Source: CAYTET01 sp964436975
GTDB taxonomy: Bacteria > Bacillota_I > Bacilli_A > Erysipelotrichales > Erysipelotrichaceae
Assembly: GCA_964436975.1 (NCBI GenBank)
Contig: CAYTET010000065.1
Span: forward strand, 1 to 9,052
Length of the DNA: 9,052 bases
Reading direction: 5' to 3'
In this document: positions 1 through 7,237 of the stretch, in pieces
Numbering within the stretch: position 1 is the stretch's first letter
Layout: every line of letters starts with the position of its first letter
The notes under the pieces: generated by a model
The model's database searches: none
The model's input: only the letters and a program-made list of their open reading frames with translations
Told to the model about the DNA's origin: nothing
Made by a program: the position numbers and the translations under genes

Positions 1-526
1 CCTTCTGCATATCCATCAGAAAGAACTTGTCCATGCCGAATTCAAAGAACTCCCACATTACGCCGACAGTCATGGAAAAGCAGAACGCGACGATGGTCAG
101 ATACAGCGGCGACAGCTTCAGGTTGCGGCTGTTGCGGTTCAGAAGATCAATTAAAGAAAAGCCGACGGCGGCACACAGAAAGCCGTTGAGGGTATGCAGC
201 ATGGTATCCCAGCCGGGAATAGTGACATAAAAGCTGTTGATTTCCCCCAGTATCTCGGAAGCAAAAATAAAGCAGTAGACAATTGCTTCCAGCAGGGAGG
301 GAATCTCAATGCCGAAATTTGACTCGATGAAAGCCGGCAGCAGCAGCAGGATCAATGAAAGCAGACACAGGGCGGCATTCTCATACCGGCGGTAGATAAT
401 GGAAAGAATCATGGTAAGGATAACCAAAAGTCGCAGCACCGAATAGACAATAAAATCGGCTTTATGGGTCTTAATGTGCTGTTTCAGCTGGGCGAGGCGG
501 CCCGGTTTTTTCTTCTTGAATTTCAT
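1..526 (-). CDS. DUF2238/YjdF-like integral membrane protein, partial (C-terminus beyond left edge)
   Basis: The frame is open from an ATG at 526-524 to the window edge, giving 175 N-terminal residues with no stop. A strong GGAGG site (533-540) sits just upstream. The protein has a basic cytoplasmic N-terminus (six Lys and one Arg in the first 10 residues), then hydrophobic segments at about 25-45, 50-66, 76-95, 109-127 and 140-160. Between them are conserved-looking polar motifs: GWDTMLHTLNGF (about 105-116; Trp106, Asp107, His111) and WEFFEFGMD (158-166; Trp158, Glu159, Asp166). From memory these Trp-Asp, His and Trp-Glu motifs match the DUF2238 (YjdF) family of inner-membrane proteins, whose function is unknown. 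It starts 19 bp after the TraX-like gene on the same strand, so the two are probably cotranscribed. Family assignment is by motif recall only; the coding call is firm. Confidence 0.85.
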   Translation of the reverse strand, partial: MKFKKKKPGRLAQLKQHIKTHKADFIVYSVLRLLVILTMILSIIYRRYENAALCLLSLILLLLPAFIESNFGIEIPSLLEAIVYCFIFASEILGEINSFYVTIPGWDTMLHTLNGFLCAAVGFSLIDLLNRNSRNLKLSPLYLTIVAFCFSMTVGVMWEFFEFGMDKFFLMDMQK

Positions 527-545
527 TGACGGCCTCCTTCCGCGG

Positions 546-1304
546 TCAGGCGATTGTTAAACTGTACTTGATTATAACAATAATTACAATATGAAGCGGG
601 TAAAACGCATAGAAAAAGTATTTCAGCTTCAGCCGGCCGGCGGTATGGTCATAGCAGCGCAGCAGAACATAGGCCAGCAGAAAGCCCAGGGTATAGCAGT
701 TATAGAGAAGCGCTGTTTCAAAGCTTCCGGTGATGCCGGCCCACTGCATCAGATTGTAAAGACACGCCAGCAGACCGACAAAGACATAGCAGAGCCACTG
801 CTTCTTTTCATCATCGTGGTAAAGATAGAAGCCGGCTACCCACAGCGGGGCAAAATACAGCCAGTCGCCATAGTTTGACAGCAGACAGGCCGCCGCCACG
901 ATCAGCAGCTGGCACAGGGCCAGACTGCCGTCATCCGGCAAATGATCTTTAGCGTAATCAAGGGCGGCCAGCATGACCAGACACAGCGTCAGGGTAAGCT
1001 GCATATCGCACTCAACCGGCCAAAAGCTGCCATAGCCGGAAAGCAGGTAAGGACGGGACATCAGCAGATACGGCAGATAAGAAATCAGCCCGAAGATAAA
1101 CATCCGCAGGATATATTTCTTCTTGCTGCGGGTATGCCGCCAGCCCTCGGCCAGAAAATAGCACATGATGGGAGCGGTGCAGCGGCCGAAGAAGCGGAAA
1201 ATGTGAAACAGCGGCTGCCGATAGTCCAGAAAGCTGTAGGCCACATGATCCAGCACCATGCATATAACCGCGATAAACTTGATCACGTTGCGGTTAAGTT
1301 TCAT
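546..1304 (-). CDS. TraX family membrane protein
   Basis: A 252-residue polytopic membrane protein with roughly seven or eight hydrophobic stretches. Family marks are an N-terminal helix ending in MVLDH (Asp19-His20), the segment RFFGRCTAPIMCYFLAEGW (37-55) followed by HTRSKKKY (57-64), and a C-terminal YPLH (235-238). These match the TraX family. Its founding member on the F plasmid is needed for N-acetylation of pilin; chromosomal Firmicutes members are common, resemble membrane acyltransferases and mostly have no tested role. No conjugation genes are visible, so pilin acetylation is not implied. I chose the ATG at 1304 because an AAAGGGGGAG ribosome binding site lies 6-7 nt upstream. An upstream in-frame start at 1370 would fall inside the ptsI terminator. 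The gene has its own candidate promoter and is followed after 19 bp by the DUF2238-like gene. Confidence 0.88.
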   Translation of the reverse strand: MKLNRNVIKFIAVICMVLDHVAYSFLDYRQPLFHIFRFFGRCTAPIMCYFLAEGWRHTRSKKKYILRMFIFGLISYLPYLLMSRPYLLSGYGSFWPVECDMQLTLTLCLVMLAALDYAKDHLPDDGSLALCQLLIVAAACLLSNYGDWLYFAPLWVAGFYLYHDDEKKQWLCYVFVGLLACLYNLMQWAGITGSFETALLYNCYTLGFLLAYVLLRCYDHTAGRLKLKYFFYAFYPLHIVIIVIIKYSLTIA

Positions 1305-1326
1305 AGTCCACTCCCCCTTTGCCCTT

Positions 1327-1355
1327 ATCATACTCAAATACCCTGTCGCTGGCAA
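1327..1355 (-). promoter_or_regulatory. Candidate sigma-A promoter for the TraX/DUF2238 pair
   Basis: On the minus strand there is TTGCCA (1355-1350), a 17-nt spacer and TATGAT (1332-1327): 4/6 and 5/6 matches to consensus. The predicted start is near 1320, leaving a leader of about 16 nt that is almost all ribosome binding site. The -35 box begins 2 bp past the U-tract of the ptsI terminator. Sequence-only prediction. Confidence 0.6.
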
Positions 1356-1357
1356 AC

Positions 1358-1383
1358 AAAAAGCCGGCACCTAAGGGCCGGCC
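1358..1383 (-). terminator. Rho-independent terminator of ptsI
   Basis: Read on the minus strand, GCCGGC (1382-1377) and GCCGGC (1368-1363) form a 6-bp GC stem. It can extend by CC-TTA-GG with one bulged base, and is followed at once by TTTTT (1362-1358). It lies about 25 nt past the ptsI stop codon and separates ptsI from the TraX unit. Confidence 0.88.
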
Positions 1384-1405
1384 GAATTTAAATTTTAATC
1401 TCTTT

Positions 1406-3118
1406 TCAGTCTTTGATCTCGCTGTGAATCAGATCAAGCACTTCCTGGCAGCTGGAGCACTGCAAGGCCTTGTCAGCCAGCTGGCGGCAGAATTGATAGT
1501 CCAGGGAATTGGCAATGCTGCGGGCTTTCAGAATCGAAGAGGCGCTCATGGAGAACTCATCCAGATCCAGACCCATCAATACCGGAACAGCATCCTTTTC
1601 ACCGGCCATCTCCCCGCACATGCCGCACCATTTGCATTTCTGGCCGGAATGAGCGGCCTTAATGGTGTTGGCAATCAGCCGCAAAATGGACGGATTATAC
1701 GGCTGGTACAGATAAGACACCTTCGGGCTCATCCGGTCGGCAGCCATGGTGTACTGGTTTAAATCGTTTGTGCCGATGGAGAAGAAATCGGCCAGTTTGG
1801 CAAACTGATCAGCCAGAACCGCGGCGGCCGGTATTTCAACCATCATGCCGACTTCCACATCATCGCCAACCTTGACGCCTTCGGCAATCAGTTTGGCTCT
1901 TTCTTCGTCATAGTAGGCCCGGGCCTGCTTGAACTCGTCAACCGTGGCAATCATCGGGAACATAATACACAGATGCCCGTAGGCGCTGGCTCTTAACAAA
2001 GCCCGCAGCTGGGTTCTGAAGATATCCGGCTGGTCCAGGCAGATCCGGATGGCCCGGTAGCCTAAAAACGGATTCATCTCCGGTTCAATCGGCAGATAGG
2101 GCAGTTTCTTATCCCCGCCGATATCCAGCGTCCTGACCACGACCGGCTTGCCGCTCATGGCAATCATGACTTTTTTATAGGCTTCAAACTGCTCTTCTTC
2201 TGTCGGCAGGGCCTTGGCATTCATATAAAGGAATTCGGTGCGGAACAGGCCGACCCCTTCAGCGCCGTTATCAATAACAGCCGCCGTATCATCGGGAGTG
2301 CCGATATTGGCCACCATCAGAACCTTGTGGCCGTCGGTGGTAACGGAAGCAACATCCTTGTACTTCTTCAGGGCGGCAACCTGCTGCTGGTACTCTTCAC
2401 CTTTCTGCCGGTACTGGTCAATTGTAGCCTGGTCCGGGTTGATCATCACTACCCCCTTGAGGGCATCGACAATCAGCATATCGCCATGGCTGACCTGATC
2501 CATCAGGCCTTTGACCCCGACAATGGCCGGCACTTCCAGCGAGCGGGCCATGATGGCCGAATGACTGGTCCGGCTGCCTTCCGCCGTCACAAAGCCTTTG
2601 GCATACTGCTTGTCCATCTGGGCCGTATCGGAAGGAGTCAGGTCATCGGCAACGATAATTGACTCTTCGTTTAACAGAGACAGATCAGCGACAGTGATGC
2701 CGAGAATGTGGTATTTGATCCGGTCGGTGACATCCTTGATGTCGGCCGCCCGGGCTTTCATGTACTCATCATCCATATTATTGAAAATGCTGATCATATT
2801 CTTGGCAAACTCATCCAGGGCGTAGGCGGCATTGACATGATCGGAATCAATCATGCCTTCAACCCCGTCCTTCATGGAAGGATCATTGGCCACGGCTAAG
2901 TGGGCATCAAAAATCTCCAGTTCTTCGTCCGACAGTTTCCCGGCGGCTTTCTCTTTGATCTTTTCGATTTCCCCGATTGATTCGGTTACAGCTTTATTGA
3001 ATAAAGCCTTTTCTTCATCCGGATTGCCTTCTGTCTTTGTGATGACAATCTGCGGGCTTTCCAGCTTGTAAGCCTTTCCAATCGCAATTCCGCTTGATGC
3101 AGCCACACCCTTGAGCAT
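1406..3118 (-). CDS. ptsI: Phosphoenolpyruvate-protein phosphotransferase (PTS enzyme I)
   Basis: Cytoplasmic first enzyme of the sugar phosphotransferase system: it autophosphorylates from phosphoenolpyruvate and passes the phosphate to HPr. The 570 residues match the usual family length. The N-terminal part (about 1-230) carries the phospho-histidine loop GSRTSHSAIMAR with active-site His186. The C-terminal barrel (about 255-540) carries LFRTEF (Arg293), VVVRTLDIGGDK (Arg329), MVEIP (Glu428), FFSIGTNDLNQYTMAADR (Asn451, Asp452, Arg462) and GMCGE, whose Cys501 is the equivalent of the catalytic Cys502 of E. coli. Start ATG 3118 has GGAGGAAA at 3133-3126, 7 nt upstream. Unlike the frequent ptsH-ptsI arrangement, no HPr gene adjoins it; it is a single-gene unit with its own promoter and terminator. 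Additional cysteines cluster near the C-terminus (Cys495, 498, 501, 554, 557). Confidence 0.97.
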   Translation of the reverse strand: MLKGVAASSGIAIGKAYKLESPQIVITKTEGNPDEEKALFNKAVTESIGEIEKIKEKAAGKLSDEELEIFDAHLAVANDPSMKDGVEGMIDSDHVNAAYALDEFAKNMISIFNNMDDEYMKARAADIKDVTDRIKYHILGITVADLSLLNEESIIVADDLTPSDTAQMDKQYAKGFVTAEGSRTSHSAIMARSLEVPAIVGVKGLMDQVSHGDMLIVDALKGVVMINPDQATIDQYRQKGEEYQQQVAALKKYKDVASVTTDGHKVLMVANIGTPDDTAAVIDNGAEGVGLFRTEFLYMNAKALPTEEEQFEAYKKVMIAMSGKPVVVRTLDIGGDKKLPYLPIEPEMNPFLGYRAIRICLDQPDIFRTQLRALLRASAYGHLCIMFPMIATVDEFKQARAYYDEERAKLIAEGVKVGDDVEVGMMVEIPAAAVLADQFAKLADFFSIGTNDLNQYTMAADRMSPKVSYLYQPYNPSILRLIANTIKAAHSGQKCKWCGMCGEMAGEKDAVPVLMGLDLDEFSMSASSILKARSIANSLDYQFCRQLADKALQCSSCQEVLDLIHSEIKD

Positions 3119-3138
3119 ATTGATATTTCCTCCGTTTG

Positions 3139-3156
3139 CTGAATAAAACTATTCAG
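3139..3156. promoter_or_regulatory. Perfect inverted repeat in the ptsI leader
   Basis: CTGAATA (3139-3145), a 4-nt spacer, then TATTCAG (3150-3156): a perfect 7-bp dyad. It lies between the predicted ptsI -10 box and its ribosome binding site, so it would be transcribed. It could act as a repressor operator on DNA or form a 7-bp hairpin in the 5' untranslated RNA. It does not match the CcpA catabolite site. Function unknown. Confidence 0.5.
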
Positions 3157-3168
3157 TTCATTATTTTG

Positions 3169-3197
3169 ATTTTAACACCTTAAAAGAGGCGAGGCAA
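3169..3197 (-). promoter_or_regulatory. Candidate sigma-A promoter for ptsI
   Basis: On the minus strand there is TTGCCT (3197-3192), a 17-nt spacer and TAAAAT (3174-3169): 4/6 and 5/6 consensus matches. The predicted start is near 3162, about 45 nt before the ptsI ATG, leaving the palindrome at 3139-3156 inside the leader. Confidence 0.6.
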
Positions 3198-3279
3198 CGA
3201 TAACTGCCCCTTTGCCGCCGCCGGCCGGCCTTAACAGCCAGCTCAAACGCATCCTTTTACGCCGGTCTTAGCCCAAGTG

Positions 3280-3288
3280 TGTTAAAAT
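3280..3288 (+). promoter_or_regulatory. Candidate extended -10 promoter for the Nudix/methyltransferase pair
   Basis: TGTTAAAAT has the TGn extension plus a -10 box with 5/6 consensus matches. No good -35 is found 16-18 nt upstream. The predicted start (about 3295) leaves a leader of roughly 14 nt before the ATG at 3309. It diverges from the ptsI promoter about 85 bp away. Confidence 0.4.
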
Positions 3289-3308
3289 CAGCACTGGGTA
3301 AACACAAA

Positions 3309-3845
3309 ATGAAACACTTTGAAGAGAAAATTGATTCGACGCTTATCTATACCGGATACCATATCTATCTGACTCACGACAATATCAGACTGATTGACGG
3401 CCGGACCAGCAGCCGGGATATCATCCATCACCCCGGAGCTGTTGCGATGCTGGTTCTGACGGATGATGACAAAGTTCTTCTGGTCGAGCAGTACCGCTAT
3501 GCCGCCGGCCAGTCCATGTGGGAAATTCCGGCCGGCACCCTGGAAAAAGATGAAGACCCGCTGACCGCTGCCTACCGTGAGACCCGCGAGGAAACCGGCT
3601 ATACCGCCGCCCGGATGGAGCCGGTGACCGCCTTTTTCACCTCGCCCGGCTTTTTGAATGAATACATTACCGTTTACAAGGCAACCGGACTGACAGCCGG
3701 CCAGCAGGATCTGGACCCTGATGAATTCATTGATGTCAGAGCGTTCAGCCGGACGGAAATAAAAGAAATGCTGCAGAAAAAGCAGTTTAATGACGCCAAG
3801 ACCCAGATTGCCCTGCTTTACTGGCTTTCCGAAGGTCTTATCTGA
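3309..3845 (+). CDS. Nudix hydrolase, ADP-ribose pyrophosphatase (NudF-like)
   Basis: Predicted to hydrolyse ADP-ribose (or a related nucleotide sugar) to AMP and ribose 5-phosphate in the cytoplasm. The 178 residues fit the family. The Nudix box is complete at 76-98: Gly76, Glu82, Arg90, Glu91, Glu94, Glu95, Gly97, the usual GX5EX7REUXEEXGU spacing. Upstream is VEQYRYAAGQSMWEIPAG (59-76) and downstream a SPGF loop with Pro113 about 15 residues after the box, both typical of ADP-ribose pyrophosphatases rather than MutT or Ap4A hydrolases. The start is uncertain. ATG 3309 is preferred because the alternative GTG at 3279 overlaps the likely -10 box; neither has a clear Shine-Dalgarno sequence. 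The methyltransferase gene follows after 29 bp on the same strand. Substrate is inferred from family only. Confidence 0.92.
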   Translation: MKHFEEKIDSTLIYTGYHIYLTHDNIRLIDGRTSSRDIIHHPGAVAMLVLTDDDKVLLVEQYRYAAGQSMWEIPAGTLEKDEDPLTAAYRETREETGYTAARMEPVTAFFTSPGFLNEYITVYKATGLTAGQQDLDPDEFIDVRAFSRTEIKEMLQKKQFNDAKTQIALLYWLSEGLI

Positions 3846-3874
3846 ACGGCTTACGGTAGAAAGAGATAATTAGC

Positions 3875-4588
3875 ATGGCTGAAGAAACGGAGACAGAATA
3901 CTATCAGCAGCTGAAGCAATGGCTTGATGAAACAAAAGATGAGCCGGTAGAAACCATGGCCGCTTTTTTCGACCGGCGGATTGACGAATACCAGGACCAT
4001 ATGAAACCATGGCAGCGCCATTATCAGTGGCTGGCTGACAGTCTGCCCGCCCGCTGTGCCGATGTTCTGGATATCGGCTGCGGCAGCGGCCTGGAACTGG
4101 CTGCAATCTATGCCGGCCATTCTGATATAAAAATAACCGGCATCGATCTGTCGGAAAAGATGCTGGCCAGACTGGCCCTCACTTATCCGGACCGGCCGCT
4201 GGTTCTGATCCAGGATGACTATTTCAAGCATGATTTTACGGCGAACGGCTTTGATGCCGTTATTGCCTTTGAAACCCTGCACCACTTTTCAGCTGCCGTC
4301 AAAACAGCGCTGTTTGCCAAGATTTTCCGCTGGCTTAAAAAAGGCGGCCTCTTTCTGGAATGCGATTATATTGCGCTCAGCCCAAGGATTGAAGATCTGC
4401 TCTTTGCCCAAGCCGCCCTGCGGCGGAAACGGGACGGCATTGCTGACGATGTCTTTATCCATTTTGACACTCCGCTGACCCTGGATCATGAAATGCAGGC
4501 TATCGCCGCCGGCGGGTTTCGTGATGTGAAATCACTGGGCTTTTTAAGCGGCGATGATCATACTGTCCTGATCCAGGCTAAAAAATAG
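3875..4588 (+). CDS. Class I SAM-dependent methyltransferase
   Basis: A 237-residue cytoplasmic enzyme with a Rossmann-type SAM fold. Motif I is VLDIGCGSG (64-72), the acidic residue at the end of strand 2 is in GIDLS (Asp91), and motif IV lies in FDAVIAFETLHHF (126-138). The GGLFLECDY strand (147-155) follows. An N-terminal region of about 45 residues rich in Trp, Gln and acidic residues precedes the fold, as in small-molecule methyltransferases of the Methyltransf_25/12 type. The substrate cannot be read from sequence. The ATG at 3875 has only a modest AGAAAGAG site 9 nt upstream. It follows the Nudix gene by 29 bp and is probably cotranscribed with it. Its stop codon overlaps the foot of the terminator hairpin serving the convergent patatin gene. 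Confidence 0.9.
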   Translation: MAEETETEYYQQLKQWLDETKDEPVETMAAFFDRRIDEYQDHMKPWQRHYQWLADSLPARCADVLDIGCGSGLELAAIYAGHSDIKITGIDLSEKMLARLALTYPDRPLVLIQDDYFKHDFTANGFDAVIAFETLHHFSAAVKTALFAKIFRWLKKGGLFLECDYIALSPRIEDLLFAQAALRRKRDGIADDVFIHFDTPLTLDHEMQAIAAGGFRDVKSLGFLSGDDHTVLIQAKK

Positions 4589-4611
4589 GCACCCGCTTGC
4601 TAACGGCTGCC
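4580..4611 (-). terminator. Rho-independent terminator of the GNAT-cls-patatin unit
   Basis: On the minus strand, GGCAGCCG (4611-4604) pairs with CGGGTGCC (4595-4588) with one mismatch and an 8-nt loop, followed by TATTTTTT (4587-4580). It sits 11 nt past the patatin stop. In the plus direction the same hairpin is followed only by an AT-rich stretch and a T-run (4626-4631) 14 nt later, so termination of the methyltransferase transcript there would be weaker. Confidence 0.8.
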
Positions 4612-4622
4612 TGATATAATAA

Positions 4623-5642
4623 TTATTTTTTATGCCCGCTGGCTTTGGCCGGGCGGGAAACATGGGATTTATTGGGTCTGATCTTTCTGGGCAGACCTTT
4701 TTTATCCAGCGGCTTTTTAAAATGGGCCGGATCCAAATCGGTAACCTTGACTCCAGCCGGCTGCTCATCTTTCTTGCCGGCAAGTCCCAGAAACTGATAG
4801 ATATCATCACGGCGGTCTTCCATATCCTGATAGCCCAGATCAAACATATTTTTCAGGGTCTCCTTTGTTCCCGTAAACCGTTTGACTCCGCAGTCTCTAG
4901 TTGGTCTGATTAAAATGGCTTTACCGGCTTTTTCATCGTCATATACCTCACCCATCTGATCATAGTAAGCCTTGACCCGGCCGGATAATATTTCCAGCAT
5001 CTTGGGATACTTGTGATACACCAGTTTCAAAGCCACCCGCAGCAGCCAGGGGTTTTCTTTGCGGACATAGTTTTTGTCCTTGGTCACAATTACCAGATTC
5101 TTGTCATGGCCGCAGGCCTTGGAGCGCTTCATGGAAACCATGGTGTCAATGCCGCCATCCAGCCATTTCTGACCGTTGACTTCGGACATCCGGCCGGTAA
5201 TCGGCAGCGTGCAGCCGGCAATCAGCATTTTGCCCTTGTCATCAAGATCCTTCATGTCAGTGTACTCCAGCTGCTGGGTTGTCATATTGAAGGCCCCCAG
5301 TTCGCCGGTCTGAGCCGAATCCCTGACCGTCTGCAGATCATGGGGGTAGTTGGGCATAACGCATTTATTGAAGAGATAATTGTAGCCGACAAAGCCGCCT
5401 TCCTTAAACAGCGGCTTAAGGCCGATGAAATCCTTGTCGGTCACCGCATCGGCGGAAATATCAAACATGGTATCCGGCCGCTTGGCAATGTAAAGAAAAG
5501 CATAGAACGCCGTGGCTGAAATAGCAGCCGTGTAGGGCATTTCAATGTCGTTGTCATAAAGCCACTTCAAAGCGCCGGCGGTATAGCAGCCTCTGAAGCC
5601 GCCCCCTTCCAGCACAAGTCCGATGTTGTCAGCAACTTTCAT
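4623..5642 (-). CDS. Patatin-like phospholipase family protein with altered nucleophile elbow
   Basis: A 339-residue protein of the patatin (lipid acyl hydrolase) family. The oxyanion-hole loop GGGFRG (13-18) and the DGG of the catalytic dyad (Asp162-Gly-Gly) are intact, and the C-terminal half resembles the RssA-like bacterial branch (for example KNLVIVTKDKNY, 181-192). The expected GxSxG elbow reads Ala40-Ile-Ser42-Ala-Thr44: the serine is kept but both glycines are replaced. The enzyme may therefore be altered, weak or inactive. The last ~60 residues hold a Lys/Arg-rich tail (from about 279) that could bind anionic lipid head groups. No signal peptide is seen, so it is probably cytosolic or peripheral to the inner leaflet. 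Start ATG 5642 has GGGAGG (5656-5651) 8 nt upstream; longer forms starting inside cls are unlikely. It starts 17 bp after the cls stop, implying cotranscription. Confidence 0.9.
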   Translation of the reverse strand: MKVADNIGLVLEGGGFRGCYTAGALKWLYDNDIEMPYTAAISATAFYAFLYIAKRPDTMFDISADAVTDKDFIGLKPLFKEGGFVGYNYLFNKCVMPNYPHDLQTVRDSAQTGELGAFNMTTQQLEYTDMKDLDDKGKMLIAGCTLPITGRMSEVNGQKWLDGGIDTMVSMKRSKACGHDKNLVIVTKDKNYVRKENPWLLRVALKLVYHKYPKMLEILSGRVKAYYDQMGEVYDDEKAGKAILIRPTRDCGVKRFTGTKETLKNMFDLGYQDMEDRRDDIYQFLGLAGKKDEQPAGVKVTDLDPAHFKKPLDKKGLPRKIRPNKSHVSRPAKASGHKK

Positions 5643-5659
5643 AGATTGATCCTCCCGAT

Positions 5660-7237
5660 CTATATCAGCGGGGCAATCAGCCGCAGCACGGCTCTGATTG
5701 CCATCTTCCACCAGGGCACTTCAGCACAGTCCGTCAGGGTAATAAGCCGGCTGCAGCTGAATGTTTCCTTGAAATCCTTTTCGATATCATTAATCGCATC
5801 TATATTATACATGAAAACGCCATCTTCAAAATCCAGGAAATAACTGCGGAAGTCCATATTGATGCTGCCGACAATTGCCGTCTGGCTGTCCGTCAGCACA
5901 ACCTTGGAATGAATAAAGCCCGGGGTATACTCGTATACCTTGACACCGGCCTTCAATAATGCCGGATAGCTTGATCTCGTTAGTTCCAGAACAGACCATT
6001 TATCAGGAATGCTGGGCGTGATTATCCGGACATCAATGCCGTTTTTGGCTGCCTGCAGAATAGCCCCCAGCAGATCATCGCCTACCACAAAGTACGGTGT
6101 CATTATCCAGACATACTTCTTGGCATTCCAGATCATGTTAAGGTGGGTGTTTAAAGCAATGTCCTCATTGTCGGTCGGACTGTCGGAGAAAGGCAGGATG
6201 TAGCCGTCGGAATCAGTCCTGGCAGCCGGCTGTGGCACCGGCCAGCTGTCCGGTATTCTTTCTTCGTCCTCCGACTGCCAGAACTGCAGAAACATTATCT
6301 GCATATTGGCGGTCGCTTCGCCCTTCATCATAACGCCGGCATCTTTCCAATGGCCGAAAGGCTGCTCCAGGTTGATATACTCATCAGCCAGATTCATGCC
6401 CCCGGTAAAGGAAGTTATGCCATCAATGACGATCACCTTGCGATGGTCGCGGTTGTTCATCGTCACCAGCAGCACCGGCCGCAGCGGATTGAAGACCTGG
6501 CATTTAATGCCGTATTTCTGCAGTCTCTTATAATAGCCGGCCGGCAGGTACATGGCAGTGCCGGCATCATCATATATAATCCTGACATCAACACCCTGGC
6601 TGGCTTTCCTTTTAAGGATCTCCAGCACGTCGTCAAACATCTTTCCTTCCTTGATGATGAAGATTTCAATATAGATAAACTTCTGGGCCTTTTCCAGTTC
6701 TGCCAGCAGGGCTTTGTAAAAAGCCTCGCCGCTGTTAAGATACGTCAGCTCACTGTGGCCGTGAATGGGAAAATAGGAGTAATTCCAGATATAACTGGCC
6801 TGCTTGTAGGCATCGATATCCTTGGCCTTTAGCGATTCCAGATCATTTTCGACCCGGGCCAGAACCGGCTTGTACTTGGTTATTGACTCCAGCCGCTCCC
6901 GGCGGAACTTGGGCTGAACCCGGGCGATGCCGAATACCAGGTACAGAATCAGCCCGAAAATGGGAAAAGCCGCCGCCGCAATTATCCAGTACATCCGGTA
7001 AGTCGGATTGCCCTGCTTATTGACCAGATAGACAACCACGCAGATGCCTAAAATATAAAGAGCGGCATATAAGAACTTGAACCACTGGCTGATGTAGGTA
7101 ACGGCCGTCAGCAGCGCAATGATTTCAACAATGATCAGTATTATGACAATAAAGACGCGGCTGAAAACAAAACGCCGCAGCCGGTTAAAGGCATTAGCCA
7201 GAGTATGGTCTTTGTGAAGTGTCTTGTTTCTTTTCAT
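5660..7237 (-). CDS. cls: Cardiolipin synthase (phospholipase D superfamily)
   Basis: Membrane enzyme that condenses two phosphatidylglycerol molecules into cardiolipin and glycerol. Length is 525 residues. A basic N-terminus is followed by three hydrophobic segments at about 27-48, 54-73 and 83-104. Two HKD motifs follow: His265-x-Lys267-x4-Asp272 with GGMN (279-282), and His443-x-Lys445-x4-Asp450 with GSIN (457-460). Both are complete, so activity is expected. Three predicted helices are one more than the two-helix arrangement usually described; this is seen by eye only. The start ATG (7237-7235) shares one nucleotide with the stop of the GNAT gene (TGATG), and the AAGGAAAGG site lies inside the end of that gene, pointing to translational coupling. 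The patatin gene follows 17 bp downstream. Other phospholipid transphosphatidylases share this architecture, so the exact product is inferred. Confidence 0.95.
   Translation of the reverse strand: MKRNKTLHKDHTLANAFNRLRRFVFSRVFIVIILIIVEIIALLTAVTYISQWFKFLYAALYILGICVVVYLVNKQGNPTYRMYWIIAAAAFPIFGLILYLVFGIARVQPKFRRERLESITKYKPVLARVENDLESLKAKDIDAYKQASYIWNYSYFPIHGHSELTYLNSGEAFYKALLAELEKAQKFIYIEIFIIKEGKMFDDVLEILKRKASQGVDVRIIYDDAGTAMYLPAGYYKRLQKYGIKCQVFNPLRPVLLVTMNNRDHRKVIVIDGITSFTGGMNLADEYINLEQPFGHWKDAGVMMKGEATANMQIMFLQFWQSEDEERIPDSWPVPQPAARTDSDGYILPFSDSPTDNEDIALNTHLNMIWNAKKYVWIMTPYFVVGDDLLGAILQAAKNGIDVRIITPSIPDKWSVLELTRSSYPALLKAGVKVYEYTPGFIHSKVVLTDSQTAIVGSINMDFRSYFLDFEDGVFMYNIDAINDIEKDFKETFSCSRLITLTDCAEVPWWKMAIRAVLRLIAPLI

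Noticed and set aside
546..1304. Evidence for a conjugative element because of the TraX name.
   Set aside because: TraX-family proteins are widespread on Firmicutes chromosomes, and no relaxase, coupling protein or pilus gene is in the window.
942..1391. Long plus-strand open frames opposite the TraX gene and elsewhere (for example 1319-1762, 5013-5519 and 6350-6832).
   Set aside because: They lie antisense to well-supported genes, have no recognisable domains or ribosome binding sites, and are expected from the GC-rich codon use of the true genes.
3279..3308. N-terminal extension of the Nudix protein from a GTG start at 3279.
   Set aside because: The extension overlaps the likely -10 element, has no ribosome binding site and adds residues not typical of the family.
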